Below, in pieces: positions 7,546 through 16,099 of a DNA stretch of 39,006 nucleotides (positions are counted from its first letter, which is position 1; each line of letters begins with the position of its first letter). Made by a program: the position numbers and the translations under genes. The notes below the pieces were generated by a model, which searched no databases, was not told the origin of the DNA, and saw only the letters and a program-made list of their open reading frames with translations. Source of the DNA: Betaproteobacteria bacterium RIFCSPLOWO2_12_FULL_64_23 (lineage in GTDB: Bacteria; Pseudomonadota; Gammaproteobacteria; Burkholderiales; SG8-39); NCBI GenBank assembly GCA_001770575.1, contig MERK01000185.1:408-39413 (forward strand). Reading direction: 5' to 3'.

Positions 7546-8333
7546 CCCCGGTGATAGAAGTCGAGAGCCTGTGGACGCAGTTCGGCGATCACGTGGTGCA
7601 CCGGGACCTGAATCTGGTGGTGATGCCGGGCGAGGTGGTGTCGCTGGTGGGCGGCTCGGGCAGCGGCAAGACCACGCTGATGCGCCAGATTCTGGGCCTG
7701 GAGCAGCCGACGCGCGGAACGGTCAAGGTGTTCGGCATCCCGCTGCAGGGATCGAGCGCGCAGCTGGTGCAGAAAATCCGCAAGCGCTGGGGCGTGCTGT
7801 TCCAGGAAGGGGCGCTCTACAGCGCGCTGTCGGTATTCGACAACATCGCTCTGCCGCTGCGCGAGCTGCGCGCGTTCGACGAGGACTTCATCGGCGACAT
7901 GGTGATGCTCAAGCTCGATATGGTCGATATCGAGCGCCGCCACGCGTCGAAAATGCCGGCCGACCTCTCCGGCGGCATGATCAAGCGCATTGCGCTGGCG
8001 CGGGCGCTGGTGCTGGAGCCCGAACTCGTGTTTCTGGACGAGCCGACCGCGGGACTCGACCCGGACCGCAGCGAGAGCTTCGTCAAGCTGATCCGGTCGC
8101 TGCATCAAAAACTCAATCTGACGGTGGTGATGGTGACGCACGACCTGGATACGCTGGTGTCGCTGTCGCACAAGATCGCCGTGCTGGCCGAGCAACAGCT
8201 CATCGTCTACGGCTCGCTGAAGGAGGCGATCGCGGTGCAGCATCCGTTCATACTCAACTTCTTTCTCGGCGAACGCGGATTGCGCGCGCTGTCGGCGGTG
8301 GGTGCTTCGGTTAAACTGAGCGGCAAGGATTAA
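7542..8333 (+). CDS. MlaF-family ABC transporter ATPase
   Basis: 263 residues, cytoplasmic ATPase partner of the preceding permease. Walker A is GGSGSGKTT at 37-45, the signature LSGGMIKR is near residue 143, Walker B with catalytic Glu is LVFLDEPTAGLDPD near 161-174, and the switch His lies in VTHDLDT. The C-terminal part contains LNFFLGERG and is longer than a minimal ATPase domain, as in MlaF. The start was set at the ATG overlapping the permease stop, since the longer open frame upstream runs through permease coding sequence. An 11-bp gap follows before the MCE gene. Confidence 0.92.
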   Translation: MTPVIEVESLWTQFGDHVVHRDLNLVVMPGEVVSLVGGSGSGKTTLMRQILGLEQPTRGTVKVFGIPLQGSSAQLVQKIRKRWGVLFQEGALYSALSVFDNIALPLRELRAFDEDFIGDMVMLKLDMVDIERRHASKMPADLSGGMIKRIALARALVLEPELVFLDEPTAGLDPDRSESFVKLIRSLHQKLNLTVVMVTHDLDTLVSLSHKIAVLAEQQLIVYGSLKEAIAVQHPFILNFFLGERGLRALSAVGASVKLSGKD

Positions 8334-8344
8334 GGGGGATCGTC

Positions 8345-9304
8345 ATGGAAAACCGCGCGCATGCCCTTGCGGCAGGCTTGTTCACCCTGGTGCTGGGAGC
8401 GGCGCTGGCGGCCGTGGCCCTGTGGTTCAGCAAGGACGAACTCAAGCTGATTCCCTACGCCATGGCCACGAGCAGCGCGGTGACCGGGTTGAAGGCCGAG
8501 GCGCCGGTGCGCTACCGCGGCGTGGACGTAGGCAAGGTCGACGACATCAGCATCGACACGGCAAACGGCGGCCGCGTGCGCATCCGCATCGGCGTGCGCG
8601 AAGGCACCCCCATTACCAAGAGCACTTACGCCCAGCTTGGCTATCAGGGCATTACCGGCCTGGCGTATGTGCTGCTGGGTGACGACGGCAACTCCAAGGA
8701 AGTGCTGCAAAGCAGCCCGAAAGAGATCGCGCTGATCCGCATGAAACCCTCGCTGATGGACGACGGCGAAGTCCTGTTCGGCTCTTTTGCCGAGATCACG
8801 GACAAGGTCAAGCGCCTGCTCGACGACGAAAACCAGGGACGCGTGCGGCGCACGCTGGCCGGCCTGGAGGAGGTGACGCAGCGCGCGAGTGCGGCGACGA
8901 AGAAACTGGAGCCCAGCCTGGAGGCGATGCCCGGGCTGATGGCCGAGGCGAAAGGCCTGGCCGGCGACGCCCGCATCAGCGTCAGAAAGGCCGACCAGCT
9001 CATCGGCAGCGTCAACGGACTCGCGCTCAAGCTGGATGAGCGCGTGGACGCACTCAGGTTGGACGAGCGCATGGACGCGCTTGCGCGCGCGGCCGCCAGC
9101 GTGGAGGAGGTCGGCGTCACGGCGCGCGCGGTGAATGATGAAACCATGCCGCGGGTGAATGTCCTCATCGACGATTTGGCCAGGGAGACGCGCGCGCTGG
9201 GTCGCGTCGTCAATACCCTTGGCGAGCAGCCGCAGAGCATCGTATTCGGCACACCGCCGGGAACGCCCGGCCCGGGCGAGCCCGGCTTCACGGGAGGCAA
9301 ATAA
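8345..9304 (+). CDS. MCE-domain (MlaD-like) lipid-transport protein
   Basis: 319 residues, anchored by one N-terminal membrane helix (about 8-27). One MCE domain follows (about 40-120) with the motifs VTGLKAEAPVRYRGVDVGKV and YQGITGLAYVLL. The long C-terminal half (about 150-300) is helical and rich in Ala, Lys and Glu, as in MCE proteins that build a periplasmic tube or collar. It takes substrate lipid between the permease and the outer membrane. It is longer than E. coli MlaD (about 183 residues) because of the helical tail. A near-duplicate RVDALRLDERMDAL segment lies around residues 232-246. The stop overlaps the lipoprotein start. Confidence 0.9.
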   Translation: MENRAHALAAGLFTLVLGAALAAVALWFSKDELKLIPYAMATSSAVTGLKAEAPVRYRGVDVGKVDDISIDTANGGRVRIRIGVREGTPITKSTYAQLGYQGITGLAYVLLGDDGNSKEVLQSSPKEIALIRMKPSLMDDGEVLFGSFAEITDKVKRLLDDENQGRVRRTLAGLEEVTQRASAATKKLEPSLEAMPGLMAEAKGLAGDARISVRKADQLIGSVNGLALKLDERVDALRLDERMDALARAAASVEEVGVTARAVNDETMPRVNVLIDDLARETRALGRVVNTLGEQPQSIVFGTPPGTPGPGEPGFTGGK

Positions 9305-9903
9305 TGTTACGCGCCGCTTTGCTGCTGTCGCTTGCCCTGCTCGCCGGCTGCGCCCTCGGGCCGCAGGCGCGCGAAGGCATGGCCAATTATGATTTCGGCC
9401 TGCCGCGTTCGGACAGGGAGGCCAATCCGCGCCTGCAGCAGGATTTGGTCGTCGCCGAGGTCACCGCGCCGGCGTGGATGGACAATTCCGGCATCTATTA
9501 CCGCCTGGCCTATCAGGACGCAACCCGGCCGCGGGCCTATGCCCTGAGCCACTGGGTGATGTCGCCGGCGGCGCTGCTCGGCCAGAGGCTGCGCGCGAGC
9601 ATCGCCCGGGCGAGCAACGGCGGGGTATTCACGCCTGCCGACGGCGTGCGCGCCGGCTACACCCTGCGGCTGGAGCTGGAGGAGTTCAGCCAGGTATTCG
9701 ATGCGACCGACCGCAGCCGCGCAGTGCTGCGCCTGCGGGCGAGCCTGATGCGTCAGCGCGACCTCGTGGCGCAGCAGGGATTCAATCTCGAACACGCCGC
9801 AGCCACGCCCAATGCCGAGGGTGGCGTGCGCGCGCTGATAGCGGCAAGCGACGCTGCGGGCGAGAAGCTGGTCGATTGGCTGGCGGCGAACCTGAAAAAA
9901 TAA
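9304..9903 (+). CDS. ABC-transport auxiliary lipoprotein (PqiC/YmbA-like)
   Basis: 199 residues. A lipoprotein signal with lipobox LLAGC puts the acylated Cys at position 16. The remainder resembles the ABC-type transport auxiliary component family (PqiC, DUF330-related), with YRLAYQDATRPRAYALSHWV and a C-terminal amphipathic helix ending VDWLAANLKK. These lipoproteins sit on the outer membrane and pair with MCE proteins. It is the last gene of the four-gene operon and its ATG overlaps the preceding stop. No MlaC-like periplasmic carrier and no MlaA-like lipoprotein gene are present here. Confidence 0.85.
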   Translation: MLRAALLLSLALLAGCALGPQAREGMANYDFGLPRSDREANPRLQQDLVVAEVTAPAWMDNSGIYYRLAYQDATRPRAYALSHWVMSPAALLGQRLRASIARASNGGVFTPADGVRAGYTLRLELEEFSQVFDATDRSRAVLRLRASLMRQRDLVAQQGFNLEHAAATPNAEGGVRALIAASDAAGEKLVDWLAANLKK

Positions 9904-9954
9904 CCAGCCTGGCCGACGCCTGCTACCGGCCGAGCGCTCGGACGGCGGGTGGTT

Positions 9955-10737
9955 CTAATCGAGTTCCGGCGGATCAAACCAGTTGGTGAGCGCCAGACCG
10001 CCATCGACCACGATGCTGGCGCCGCTCACATAAGCGGCGATCCGGTTCGACAGCACCGCCAGTGCCATCGGCGCAAGATCGTCGGCCCGGCCCAGCCGTC
10101 CCAGCGGAATGTGGCGCGCCAGCGCCGGATCGGCGACGAAACCACCGGCGGCGATGGCGCCGGGCACCAGCGCATTGACGCGGATGGCGTATCGGCCCAG
10201 CGTCCTCGCCAACTCCTTGACCAGGATTGCCATGCCCGCTTTCGAACTGCTGTAATGCGGCAGGTTGCGCGGCGTGTGCGCATGCAGCGAGGTCAGATAA
10301 AGCATGCTTCCGGGCGATTTCGCCGCAATCAGGCTTTTGGCGATTTCGCGCCCCAGATGGAAGCCGGCGTCCAGATTCACCGCGCGCATGCGCTCCCAGG
10401 TTTCGTCGCTGACGGCCAGCACGTGATCCTGCTCGCGCCGCGGCGGCGAGGCGCTGTGCACGAACAGCGTGATGAGCCCGAACCGCTTGCGCGCATCAGC
10501 CAGCAGCCGGTCGCATTCTGCGCGCTCGGCCAGATCGCCCACCCATGCAAACGCCAACGCCGGATCGGCGGCGGCGTCCGCGGCGGCGCCTGCTGTATCG
10601 GCGTTGATGTCCGCGAATACCGTTCGCACACCCTCTCCCGCCAGCGCCAGCGCAATCGCGCGGCCGATGCCGTTGCCGGCGCCGGTCACGACGGCAGCAT
10701 CGCGTTGGCGGTCGAATGCTTGATCGAATAAAGCCAT
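9955..10737 (-). CDS. Short-chain dehydrogenase/reductase (SDR)
   Basis: 260 residues, classical SDR. The N-terminal cofactor motif is TGAGNGIG (about 19-26), an acidic residue at the end of the second strand (FADIN) suggests NAD(H) preference, and the active site is S in LTSLHA with YSSSK. The C-terminal VDGGLALTNW is typical of the family. GGAGG precedes the ATG by about 7 nt. The substrate is unknown; neighbours in acyl-CoA and aromatic metabolism suggest a hydroxyacyl or alcohol substrate, but this is inference. MITE-like element A copy 2 lies just upstream, between its ribosome site and the GST gene, so the element may separate or alter their transcription. Confidence 0.85.
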   Translation of the reverse strand: MALFDQAFDRQRDAAVVTGAGNGIGRAIALALAGEGVRTVFADINADTAGAAADAAADPALAFAWVGDLAERAECDRLLADARKRFGLITLFVHSASPPRREQDHVLAVSDETWERMRAVNLDAGFHLGREIAKSLIAAKSPGSMLYLTSLHAHTPRNLPHYSSSKAGMAILVKELARTLGRYAIRVNALVPGAIAAGGFVADPALARHIPLGRLGRADDLAPMALAVLSNRIAAYVSGASIVVDGGLALTNWFDPPELD

Positions 10738-10758
10738 ATTGTTTCCTCCGGATATGCC

Positions 10759-10952
10759 CTAGTACGATGCCACATTAGTTTTGAAGCATGCCTGCCTTGT
10801 AGTCGTAGGAGCGAGCTTGTGCCCCGAAGGAAATCCCCTTGGGGGACTCGCGAATTCGATGATTCGCGAGCAAGCTCGCTCCCACATAGCGGCGCGCCGG
10901 AGGTGTCGGTTACTCGCCACATTGTTTCGCAACTAAGGTGTCATCGTACTAG
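10759..10952. mobile_element. MITE-like element A, copy 2 (194 bp) with 27-bp insertion
   Basis: Same ends (CTAGTACGATG) and body as the copy at 3735-3901, with only a few base differences. A 27-bp insertion at 10821-10847 breaks one arm of the central palindrome. The right-hand CTAG supplies the TAG stop of the GST gene on the minus strand. There is no coding capacity. Confidence 0.85.
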
Positions 10953-11587
10953 GCTGCGTCGGGCTGCTTGCTCGGCTGGGCATCGATGAACGCGTCAAGT
11001 TTCATGCATTCTTCGAAAATCGCCATGATGGTCGGAAACGGCGCCAGGTCGCAGCGGTAGCGCTGGGCGTTGAACACCTGCGGCACGAGGCAGCAATCGG
11101 CAATGGTGATCTGATCGCGATAGCAGTACTTTCCGTGTTTCTTTGAACTGGCAATGAACACTTCCAGGCCGTTGAGCCCTTCGGCAATCCAGTGGCGGTA
11201 CCAGACATTGACGCCCTCCTCGTCCAGGCCATAGTTTTTCTTGACATAGCGCAGCGTGCGCAGGTTGTTCAGGGGATGGATTTCGCAGGCGATGATTTGC
11301 GCCACCGCACGCACGTAGGCCCGGTCCTCGGCATTCGCGGGCAGCAGCGGCGGTTGCGGGCGCGTCTCCTCCAGGTATTCCATCATCGCCAGCGACTGCA
11401 CGTAGATCTTGCCGCCGTCTTCCAGCGCCGGCACCAGGCCCTGCGGATGCACCGTCAGGTAGCGCGCAAGCTTGTGCTCGTCCTCGGGCAGGCTCACCGG
11501 CAGCGGCTCGTAGGCAAGGCCCTTGCAGTTGAGCGCGATGCGCATGCGGAACGCGGCGGAGGAGCGGAAGAAGGTATACAGTTTCAT
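10949..11587 (-). CDS. maiA: Glutathione S-transferase, probable maleylacetoacetate isomerase
   Basis: 212 residues with a thioredoxin-fold N-terminal domain (about 1-80) and a helical C-terminal domain. Features pointing to zeta-class maleylacetoacetate isomerase are RSSAAFRMRIALN near the start (family pattern SSxxxRVRIAL), LVPALEDG, QSLAMMEYLEE, CEIHPLNNLR and RDQITIADCCLVPQVFNA. This enzyme converts maleylacetoacetate or maleylpyruvate to the fumaryl isomer using glutathione, in tyrosine or gentisate breakdown. No partner fumarylacetoacetase or dioxygenase lies in the window. The second catalytic-site position differs (AAF instead of the usual CSW-type residues), so function is less certain. 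The upstream extension in frame was discarded. It is divergent from the MaoC gene. Confidence 0.65.
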   Translation of the reverse strand: MKLYTFFRSSAAFRMRIALNCKGLAYEPLPVSLPEDEHKLARYLTVHPQGLVPALEDGGKIYVQSLAMMEYLEETRPQPPLLPANAEDRAYVRAVAQIIACEIHPLNNLRTLRYVKKNYGLDEEGVNVWYRHWIAEGLNGLEVFIASSKKHGKYCYRDQITIADCCLVPQVFNAQRYRCDLAPFPTIMAIFEECMKLDAFIDAQPSKQPDAA

Positions 11588-11696
11588 CGGTCGCGTCTCG
11601 CACGAAGTTAGCGAATACGGCGATTTTGACACAATTTACCGTTGCCGCAAGGCGGGCTGTTTGACAGAATGCAGGCGCGATAGACAAGGAGTGCTG

Positions 11697-12146
11697 ATGG
11701 TCCTTTTTCCGGGCAAGGCCTACGACGAAATCAAGGTTGGCGACAGCTTCGGCTCTGCCATGACCGTCACCGAGACGCATCTGGTGCTTGCCGCCGGGCT
11801 GTTCGGCGACTTCAATCCGCTGCACACAAACGAGATGCACGGCAAGCAAAGCCGCTTCGGCAGCCGCATTCTGCACGGCCCGTTCACCAGCGCGCTGGTG
11901 TCGGCCCCCGTGGGCATGTACTTCGGCGGCACCGCCATCGCCTATCTGGAACATACCTGCCGTTTCAAGGCGCCGGTGCGCGCAGGCGACACGCTCACCA
12001 CTACCTGGACCATCGTGGACAAACAGCATAAGCCCAGACACAAGGGCGGGATTGCCGTATTGAGCGGCGTATGCAGGAACCAGGAGGGCGAAGTGGTGGT
12101 CGAGGCCGACGGAAAAATCCTGGTCAAGAGCCGCGAGAAGAAATGA
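11697..12146 (+). CDS. MaoC-like hydratase/dehydratase
   Basis: 149 residues, single hotdog domain. The hydratase-2 motif is present as GDFNPLHTNE followed by FGSRILHGPFTSAL, with the expected Asp and His. Such enzymes hydrate enoyl-CoA thioesters in fatty-acid or polyhydroxyalkanoate metabolism. AAGGAGTG precedes the ATG at 11697. It stands alone on the plus strand, between the divergent GST gene and the convergent acyl-CoA synthetase gene. The longer upstream frame lacks family resemblance and overlaps the GST gene. Confidence 0.88.
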   Translation: MVLFPGKAYDEIKVGDSFGSAMTVTETHLVLAAGLFGDFNPLHTNEMHGKQSRFGSRILHGPFTSALVSAPVGMYFGGTAIAYLEHTCRFKAPVRAGDTLTTTWTIVDKQHKPRHKGGIAVLSGVCRNQEGEVVVEADGKILVKSREKK

Positions 12147-12167
12147 CGCTTGGTCGTGTCTTGAGAC

Positions 12168-13823
12168 TCACTTGTTTCCCACCGCCTTCTTGCGTTCCTC
12201 TTCGCGCAAGCGCAGCACGCGCCGCTGCACCTTGCCGGTGGTGGTCATGGGCAGCGCATCGATGAACTCGATTTCCTTCGGATATTCGTAGGGCGCGAGC
12301 ATGCCGCGCACATGCGCCTGCAGCTCGGCTTCGAGCGCAGCCGAAGGCTGGTGCCCGGGCGTGAGCACGATGAATGCCTTGACGATGTTGGTGCGCTCCG
12401 GATCGGGGCTGCCCACCACCGCGGCATTGGCGACGGCCGCGTGTTTGAGCAGGCAGTTCTCGATTTCGGAAGGCCCGATGCGGTAACCCGCGCTCTTGAA
12501 CACGTCGTCGGCGCGGCCCTGGTACCAGAGATAACCGTCTGCGTCTGTTTTCGCGAGATCGCCGGTGCGGCACCAGCTGCCGCTGAATTTGTTCTGCGTC
12601 GCCTCCGGGTTCTTCCAGTACTCGAGGAAAAACACCGGGTCGGGCGTGCCGTGGATGTCGGTGCGCTGCAGCGCCACCTCGCCCACCACGCCCGCCGCGA
12701 CTTCATTGCCCGCATCGTCGATGACACCGACCTTGTGCCCCGGGTAAGGCCGCCCGATCGAGCCCGGCTTGGCCGGCCACAAGGTGTGCGAATTGCCGAC
12801 GATGTAATTGATTTCGGTCTGGCCGAACATTTCGTTGATGGTGACGCCGAGCATTTCCCGGCTCCAGGCGAACACGGTCTCGCCCACGGATTCGCCGGCG
12901 CTCATGATCGAGCGCAGCGTCAGCTCGAAGCGCCGCCTCGGCTCGGGCACCGCCTTCATCATTATTTTCAGCGCCGTCGGAAACAGGAAAGTGTTTCTCA
13001 CCGCGTATTTTTCCATCAGATGGAAGGCCTTTTCCGGATCGAAGCGGCCGCGGTAACCGAGGATGGGATAGCCGTGGTACAGGGTCGGCAGCAGCGCATC
13101 CATCAGGCCGCCGGTCCAGGCCCAGTCTGCCGGCGACCAGAACAGATCCCCGGTCTGCGGAAACAGGTCGTGCGAGTGCGCGAATCCGGGCAGATTGCCG
13201 ATCAAAACGCGCTGCGGCTTCAATGCGCCCTTGGGCGGACCGGTGGTGCCGCTGGTGTAGACCAGCAGCGCCGGCTCCTCCGCCGGCGTATCGACGCAAT
13301 CGAACTTGTGCGACGCCTGCGCGAGCAGCGCCTCCCAGGATAGCGTGCCGGACTCGCGCGCCCCGTCCACGCCGATCACATGCTTCAGCGCGGGCAGCCG
13401 CTCGCGGATCTGCCACAGGTTGGGCAGCGACGCGGTATCGACCAGGACGACGATGGTTTCGCTGTTCTGCAGCCGGTATTCGAGCGCGTCCGGTCCGAAC
13501 AGGACCGACAGCGGCATCGCCACCGCCCCCATCTGGTAGCAGGCGATATGGGCGATGACGGTCTCGGGTCGCTGCGGCAGGATGATGCCGATGCGATCGC
13601 CGCGCCGCACCCCCAGCGCGGCAAGCGCATTGGACAGGCGATTCGCCCGCTGCTGGATGTCCCAATAGGTGTAGGCCGCGGTGGCGCCCCCTTCATCCTC
13701 CCAGTAGAGGGCAAAGCGGTGGCGGTCGAGCGCATGCCGGCCGCAGCAGGCCCAGCCCATGTTGAAGCGCTGCGGCACCTCCCACCTGTAGCCCCGATAG
13801 ATTTCCTGGTAGCGATCCTGCAT
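12168..13823 (-). CDS. Acyl-CoA synthetase (AMP-forming)
   Basis: 551 residues, ANL-superfamily ligase that activates a carboxylic acid to its CoA thioester via an acyl-adenylate. Motifs are the P-loop YTSGTTGPPKGAL, the aromatic WSPADWAW region, EMFGQTE (A5-like), YRTGDL-type CRTGDLAKTD, and the hinge and C-terminal lysine in MTTTGKVQRR. Architecture and the SAGYRIGP stretch resemble the acetyl-/medium-chain acyl-CoA synthetase group. The acid substrate cannot be fixed; medium-chain or aromatic acids fit the neighbouring MaoC, SDR and GST genes. It is convergent with the MaoC gene. A 74-bp spacer separates it from mshN downstream of the pilus locus, with no clear terminator seen. Confidence 0.88.
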   Translation of the reverse strand: MQDRYQEIYRGYRWEVPQRFNMGWACCGRHALDRHRFALYWEDEGGATAAYTYWDIQQRANRLSNALAALGVRRGDRIGIILPQRPETVIAHIACYQMGAVAMPLSVLFGPDALEYRLQNSETIVVLVDTASLPNLWQIRERLPALKHVIGVDGARESGTLSWEALLAQASHKFDCVDTPAEEPALLVYTSGTTGPPKGALKPQRVLIGNLPGFAHSHDLFPQTGDLFWSPADWAWTGGLMDALLPTLYHGYPILGYRGRFDPEKAFHLMEKYAVRNTFLFPTALKIMMKAVPEPRRRFELTLRSIMSAGESVGETVFAWSREMLGVTINEMFGQTEINYIVGNSHTLWPAKPGSIGRPYPGHKVGVIDDAGNEVAAGVVGEVALQRTDIHGTPDPVFFLEYWKNPEATQNKFSGSWCRTGDLAKTDADGYLWYQGRADDVFKSAGYRIGPSEIENCLLKHAAVANAAVVGSPDPERTNIVKAFIVLTPGHQPSAALEAELQAHVRGMLAPYEYPKEIEFIDALPMTTTGKVQRRVLRLREEERKKAVGNK

Positions 13824-13897
13824 GCCCCCTCCTCACAGGCGAAACGACCGCCGGCAGCTTCAGGTCTTTGCCTGCGTCCTGAATCCTGAAATCTGCC

Positions 13898-15190
13898 TTA
13901 CTGCAGCTGCTTCAGGCGCTGATCGACGAACGCCTGCAGTTCCGCATTCAAGGTGTTCGTTGCCCGCGCGCGACGAAATGCGTCCTGCGCCTCGCCGCCG
14001 CGGTTCGACGCCTGTAACGAGATACCGAGTCCCATCAGCCAAACCCCGGACCCGGGCGCCAGGCGCAATGCCGCCTGATAGTATTCGATTGCTTCCTCGT
14101 GACGCGACTGGCGCTGGAGCAGACCCGCGAGGCGCGCCAGATAGTCCGGACTTGCTTGCGCCGCCGGTGCGGACTTCTGCATGGTTTCGATCGCGCCCGC
14201 AATTTCGCCGCGCTCATACTGCAGGCTCGCGAGCGCCATGGCGAATCCAGGCTGGTTGGGGTTGAGCTTGAGGCCTTCCTGCAACAGTTGTTCAGCTTCA
14301 CCGATTTCCCCGGCGTCGAGCAGCAACCCGAGCAATCCCTGCCGCGCGCCGACGTGCGCCGGGTTGTGCTGCAACGCGCGCCTGAACCCTTCCTGCGCTT
14401 CGGCAAGCCGTCCCTGATTCAGAAGATTCGCCGCCTCGCGGTAATCGTTTTCGGCAAGTTGCCGTGGCGTTAGCGTTTGCAGGCGTTTGTCGATTTGCGG
14501 ATTCGCCGGCGCCGCCTGCACTTTGGCCTGCGGCAACACCTCGACGGTTCTCGGCGCGGACATTGCCGGCTTGGTTGCTGCGCCCGCCGCCGCAACAGGG
14601 GCGGTGGGCGCCGCGGATGCAAGCTTGGGCGTCTCGGCCGACGCTGCCGCGGGCTTGGCAGGTTCCGCCTTCACTGCGGAAAGCGCAGGCTTTGCTGTCA
14701 CTGCGGGTTCGGATGCAAGCACCGCGGCGGTTGCGGGCGGCGGCGCCGATTTCTCCGTGGTGACCGCCTGCACTTCCGCTGCTGCGGATTTGCCCCGGGT
14801 CGGCGCGTCCGACGCGGCGGCGCCGGCCTGGGAACCGGCGACCGAGCGCGCAGGTGCGCGCCCGGCGGCGGGTGGAATTCTCTCCAGTTCGGGCGCCAGA
14901 CGCAATGCCGGACTGCCCGGCCGAAGCGCTGCGGCCGGGGTCTCCTCGGGAAGTTGCTCAGGTCGGGTCTGTGTTTGCGCCAGCGGCGACGTTGATGGCG
15001 GCCGATTGTCGAATCGCCATGCGAGCAATGCAATCAACGCCACCGCGGCGGCGAGTCCGATCCGCCGCCACGGCATCGCGTGTGTTTCCTCGCGCGGCAA
15101 CACGCGCACCTGGTCGGGCAGCGCGTCGCGCTCGGCGCCCGAGGCGCGGCGCTTTTCGAGATCCTGCAGCATCCGGTTGATGACGCTCAT
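13898..15190 (-). CDS. mshN: MSHA biogenesis protein MshN (TPR)
   Basis: 430 residues. The N-terminus begins MSVINRMLQDLEKR, the hallmark of MshN, followed by a cytoplasmic stretch, one membrane helix (about 46-62), an Ala/Pro/Lys-rich linker (about 65-225) and C-terminal tetratricopeptide repeats (about 235-420). By family, it is a periplasmic TPR protein supporting secretin or pilus assembly, likely partner of MshM. It is the last gene of the I-to-N block, 12 bp after mshM. The low-complexity linker is longer than usual for the family. Confidence 0.88.
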   Translation of the reverse strand: MSVINRMLQDLEKRRASGAERDALPDQVRVLPREETHAMPWRRIGLAAAVALIALLAWRFDNRPPSTSPLAQTQTRPEQLPEETPAAALRPGSPALRLAPELERIPPAAGRAPARSVAGSQAGAAASDAPTRGKSAAAEVQAVTTEKSAPPPATAAVLASEPAVTAKPALSAVKAEPAKPAAASAETPKLASAAPTAPVAAAGAATKPAMSAPRTVEVLPQAKVQAAPANPQIDKRLQTLTPRQLAENDYREAANLLNQGRLAEAQEGFRRALQHNPAHVGARQGLLGLLLDAGEIGEAEQLLQEGLKLNPNQPGFAMALASLQYERGEIAGAIETMQKSAPAAQASPDYLARLAGLLQRQSRHEEAIEYYQAALRLAPGSGVWLMGLGISLQASNRGGEAQDAFRRARATNTLNAELQAFVDQRLKQLQ

Positions 15191-15202
15191 GCGCGATTCC
15201 CG

Positions 15203-16090
15203 TTACCTGAACATCATCCAGCCGATACCGCCCGCCGATACCAGCAACATGGCGAAACCGAGCCACCGCCAGTGATTCTGCCGGGCGGCCGGCGTATCGC
15301 TCGCGGCGGCGCGCACGTGAGGCGGCGTTACCTGCTGCGCGCCCTCACCGAAGGCGAGCAACATCGACTTGTGCGCGAGCACGTTCACCAGCCGCGGAAT
15401 GCCGCCGCTCGCCCGGTGCAACGCGCGCACTGCCGGCTTCGTGATCAAACGATTGCCGCGATAGCCGGCAACGCGCAGCCGGTGCGCCAGATAGTAGTCC
15501 AGTTCTTCGCGCCCGAGCTCGCCCAGGCGGTATTGAAAGGTGATCCGCTGGCGCAACTGGCGCACCGAATCCTGCGCGAGCTTGTAGTCGAGTTCGGGCT
15601 GTCCGAACAGCACCACTTGCAGCAGCTTGCGCTTTTCGGTTTCGAGATTGGTCAGGAGCCGCAGCGCTTCGATACTCTCGATCGGCATCGCCTGCGCCTC
15701 ATCGAGGCACAGCACGACCGATTTGTCCTGCCGGGCAAAACCGAGCAACGCCTGCGTGAGCCCCTTGATCAAATGATACTGATCGTCTTCCTTCGCCAGG
15801 TTGACGCCGAGTTCTTCGGCCAGCGCCAGGAGCAGCGTGCGCGGCTCGAGATAGGGGTTCGGAATGTAGGCCAACGCATAAGTATCGTCAAGCATCGCCA
15901 GAAACCTGCGGCACAAGAGCGTCTTTCCGGTGCCGACCTCACCGGTGATCTTGATGAAACCCTCGCCGTTCTTGACCGCGACGAGCAGCGTGTTGAGCGC
16001 TTCCTGGTGGCTCGCGCAGGCGTAAGCAAAGCTCGTGTCGGGTGTGATGCCGAACGGCAGTTCCTGCAGTCCAAAATGGGCCTCGTACAT
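15203..16090 (-). CDS. mshM: MSHA biogenesis ATPase MshM (ExeA/GspA-like)
   Basis: 295 residues, AAA-type ATPase. It starts MYEAHFGLQELPFGITPD, typical of ExeA/MshM. Walker A is GEVGTGKT (about residues 50-57) and Walker B VVLCLDEAQ (about 125-133). A C-terminal membrane helix (about 273-293) anchors it. It probably drives or positions secretin assembly with MshN, as GspA/B do. The peptidoglycan-binding tail of full ExeA is absent. It lies 9 bp after mshL and 12 bp before mshN. Confidence 0.92.
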   Translation of the reverse strand: MYEAHFGLQELPFGITPDTSFAYACASHQEALNTLLVAVKNGEGFIKITGEVGTGKTLLCRRFLAMLDDTYALAYIPNPYLEPRTLLLALAEELGVNLAKEDDQYHLIKGLTQALLGFARQDKSVVLCLDEAQAMPIESIEALRLLTNLETEKRKLLQVVLFGQPELDYKLAQDSVRQLRQRITFQYRLGELGREELDYYLAHRLRVAGYRGNRLITKPAVRALHRASGGIPRLVNVLAHKSMLLAFGEGAQQVTPPHVRAAASDTPAARQNHWRWLGFAMLLVSAGGIGWMMFR

Positions 16091-16099
16091 GGAACCCCG

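Noticed and set aside
9930..9950. Palindrome CCGAGCGCTCGG between the lipoprotein and SDR genes
   Set aside because: A possible bidirectional terminator stem but with no T run; not supported.
11620..11692. Two TTGACA boxes between the GST and MaoC genes
   Set aside because: Neither has a good -10 at 16-18 bp on the plus strand; too weak to list.
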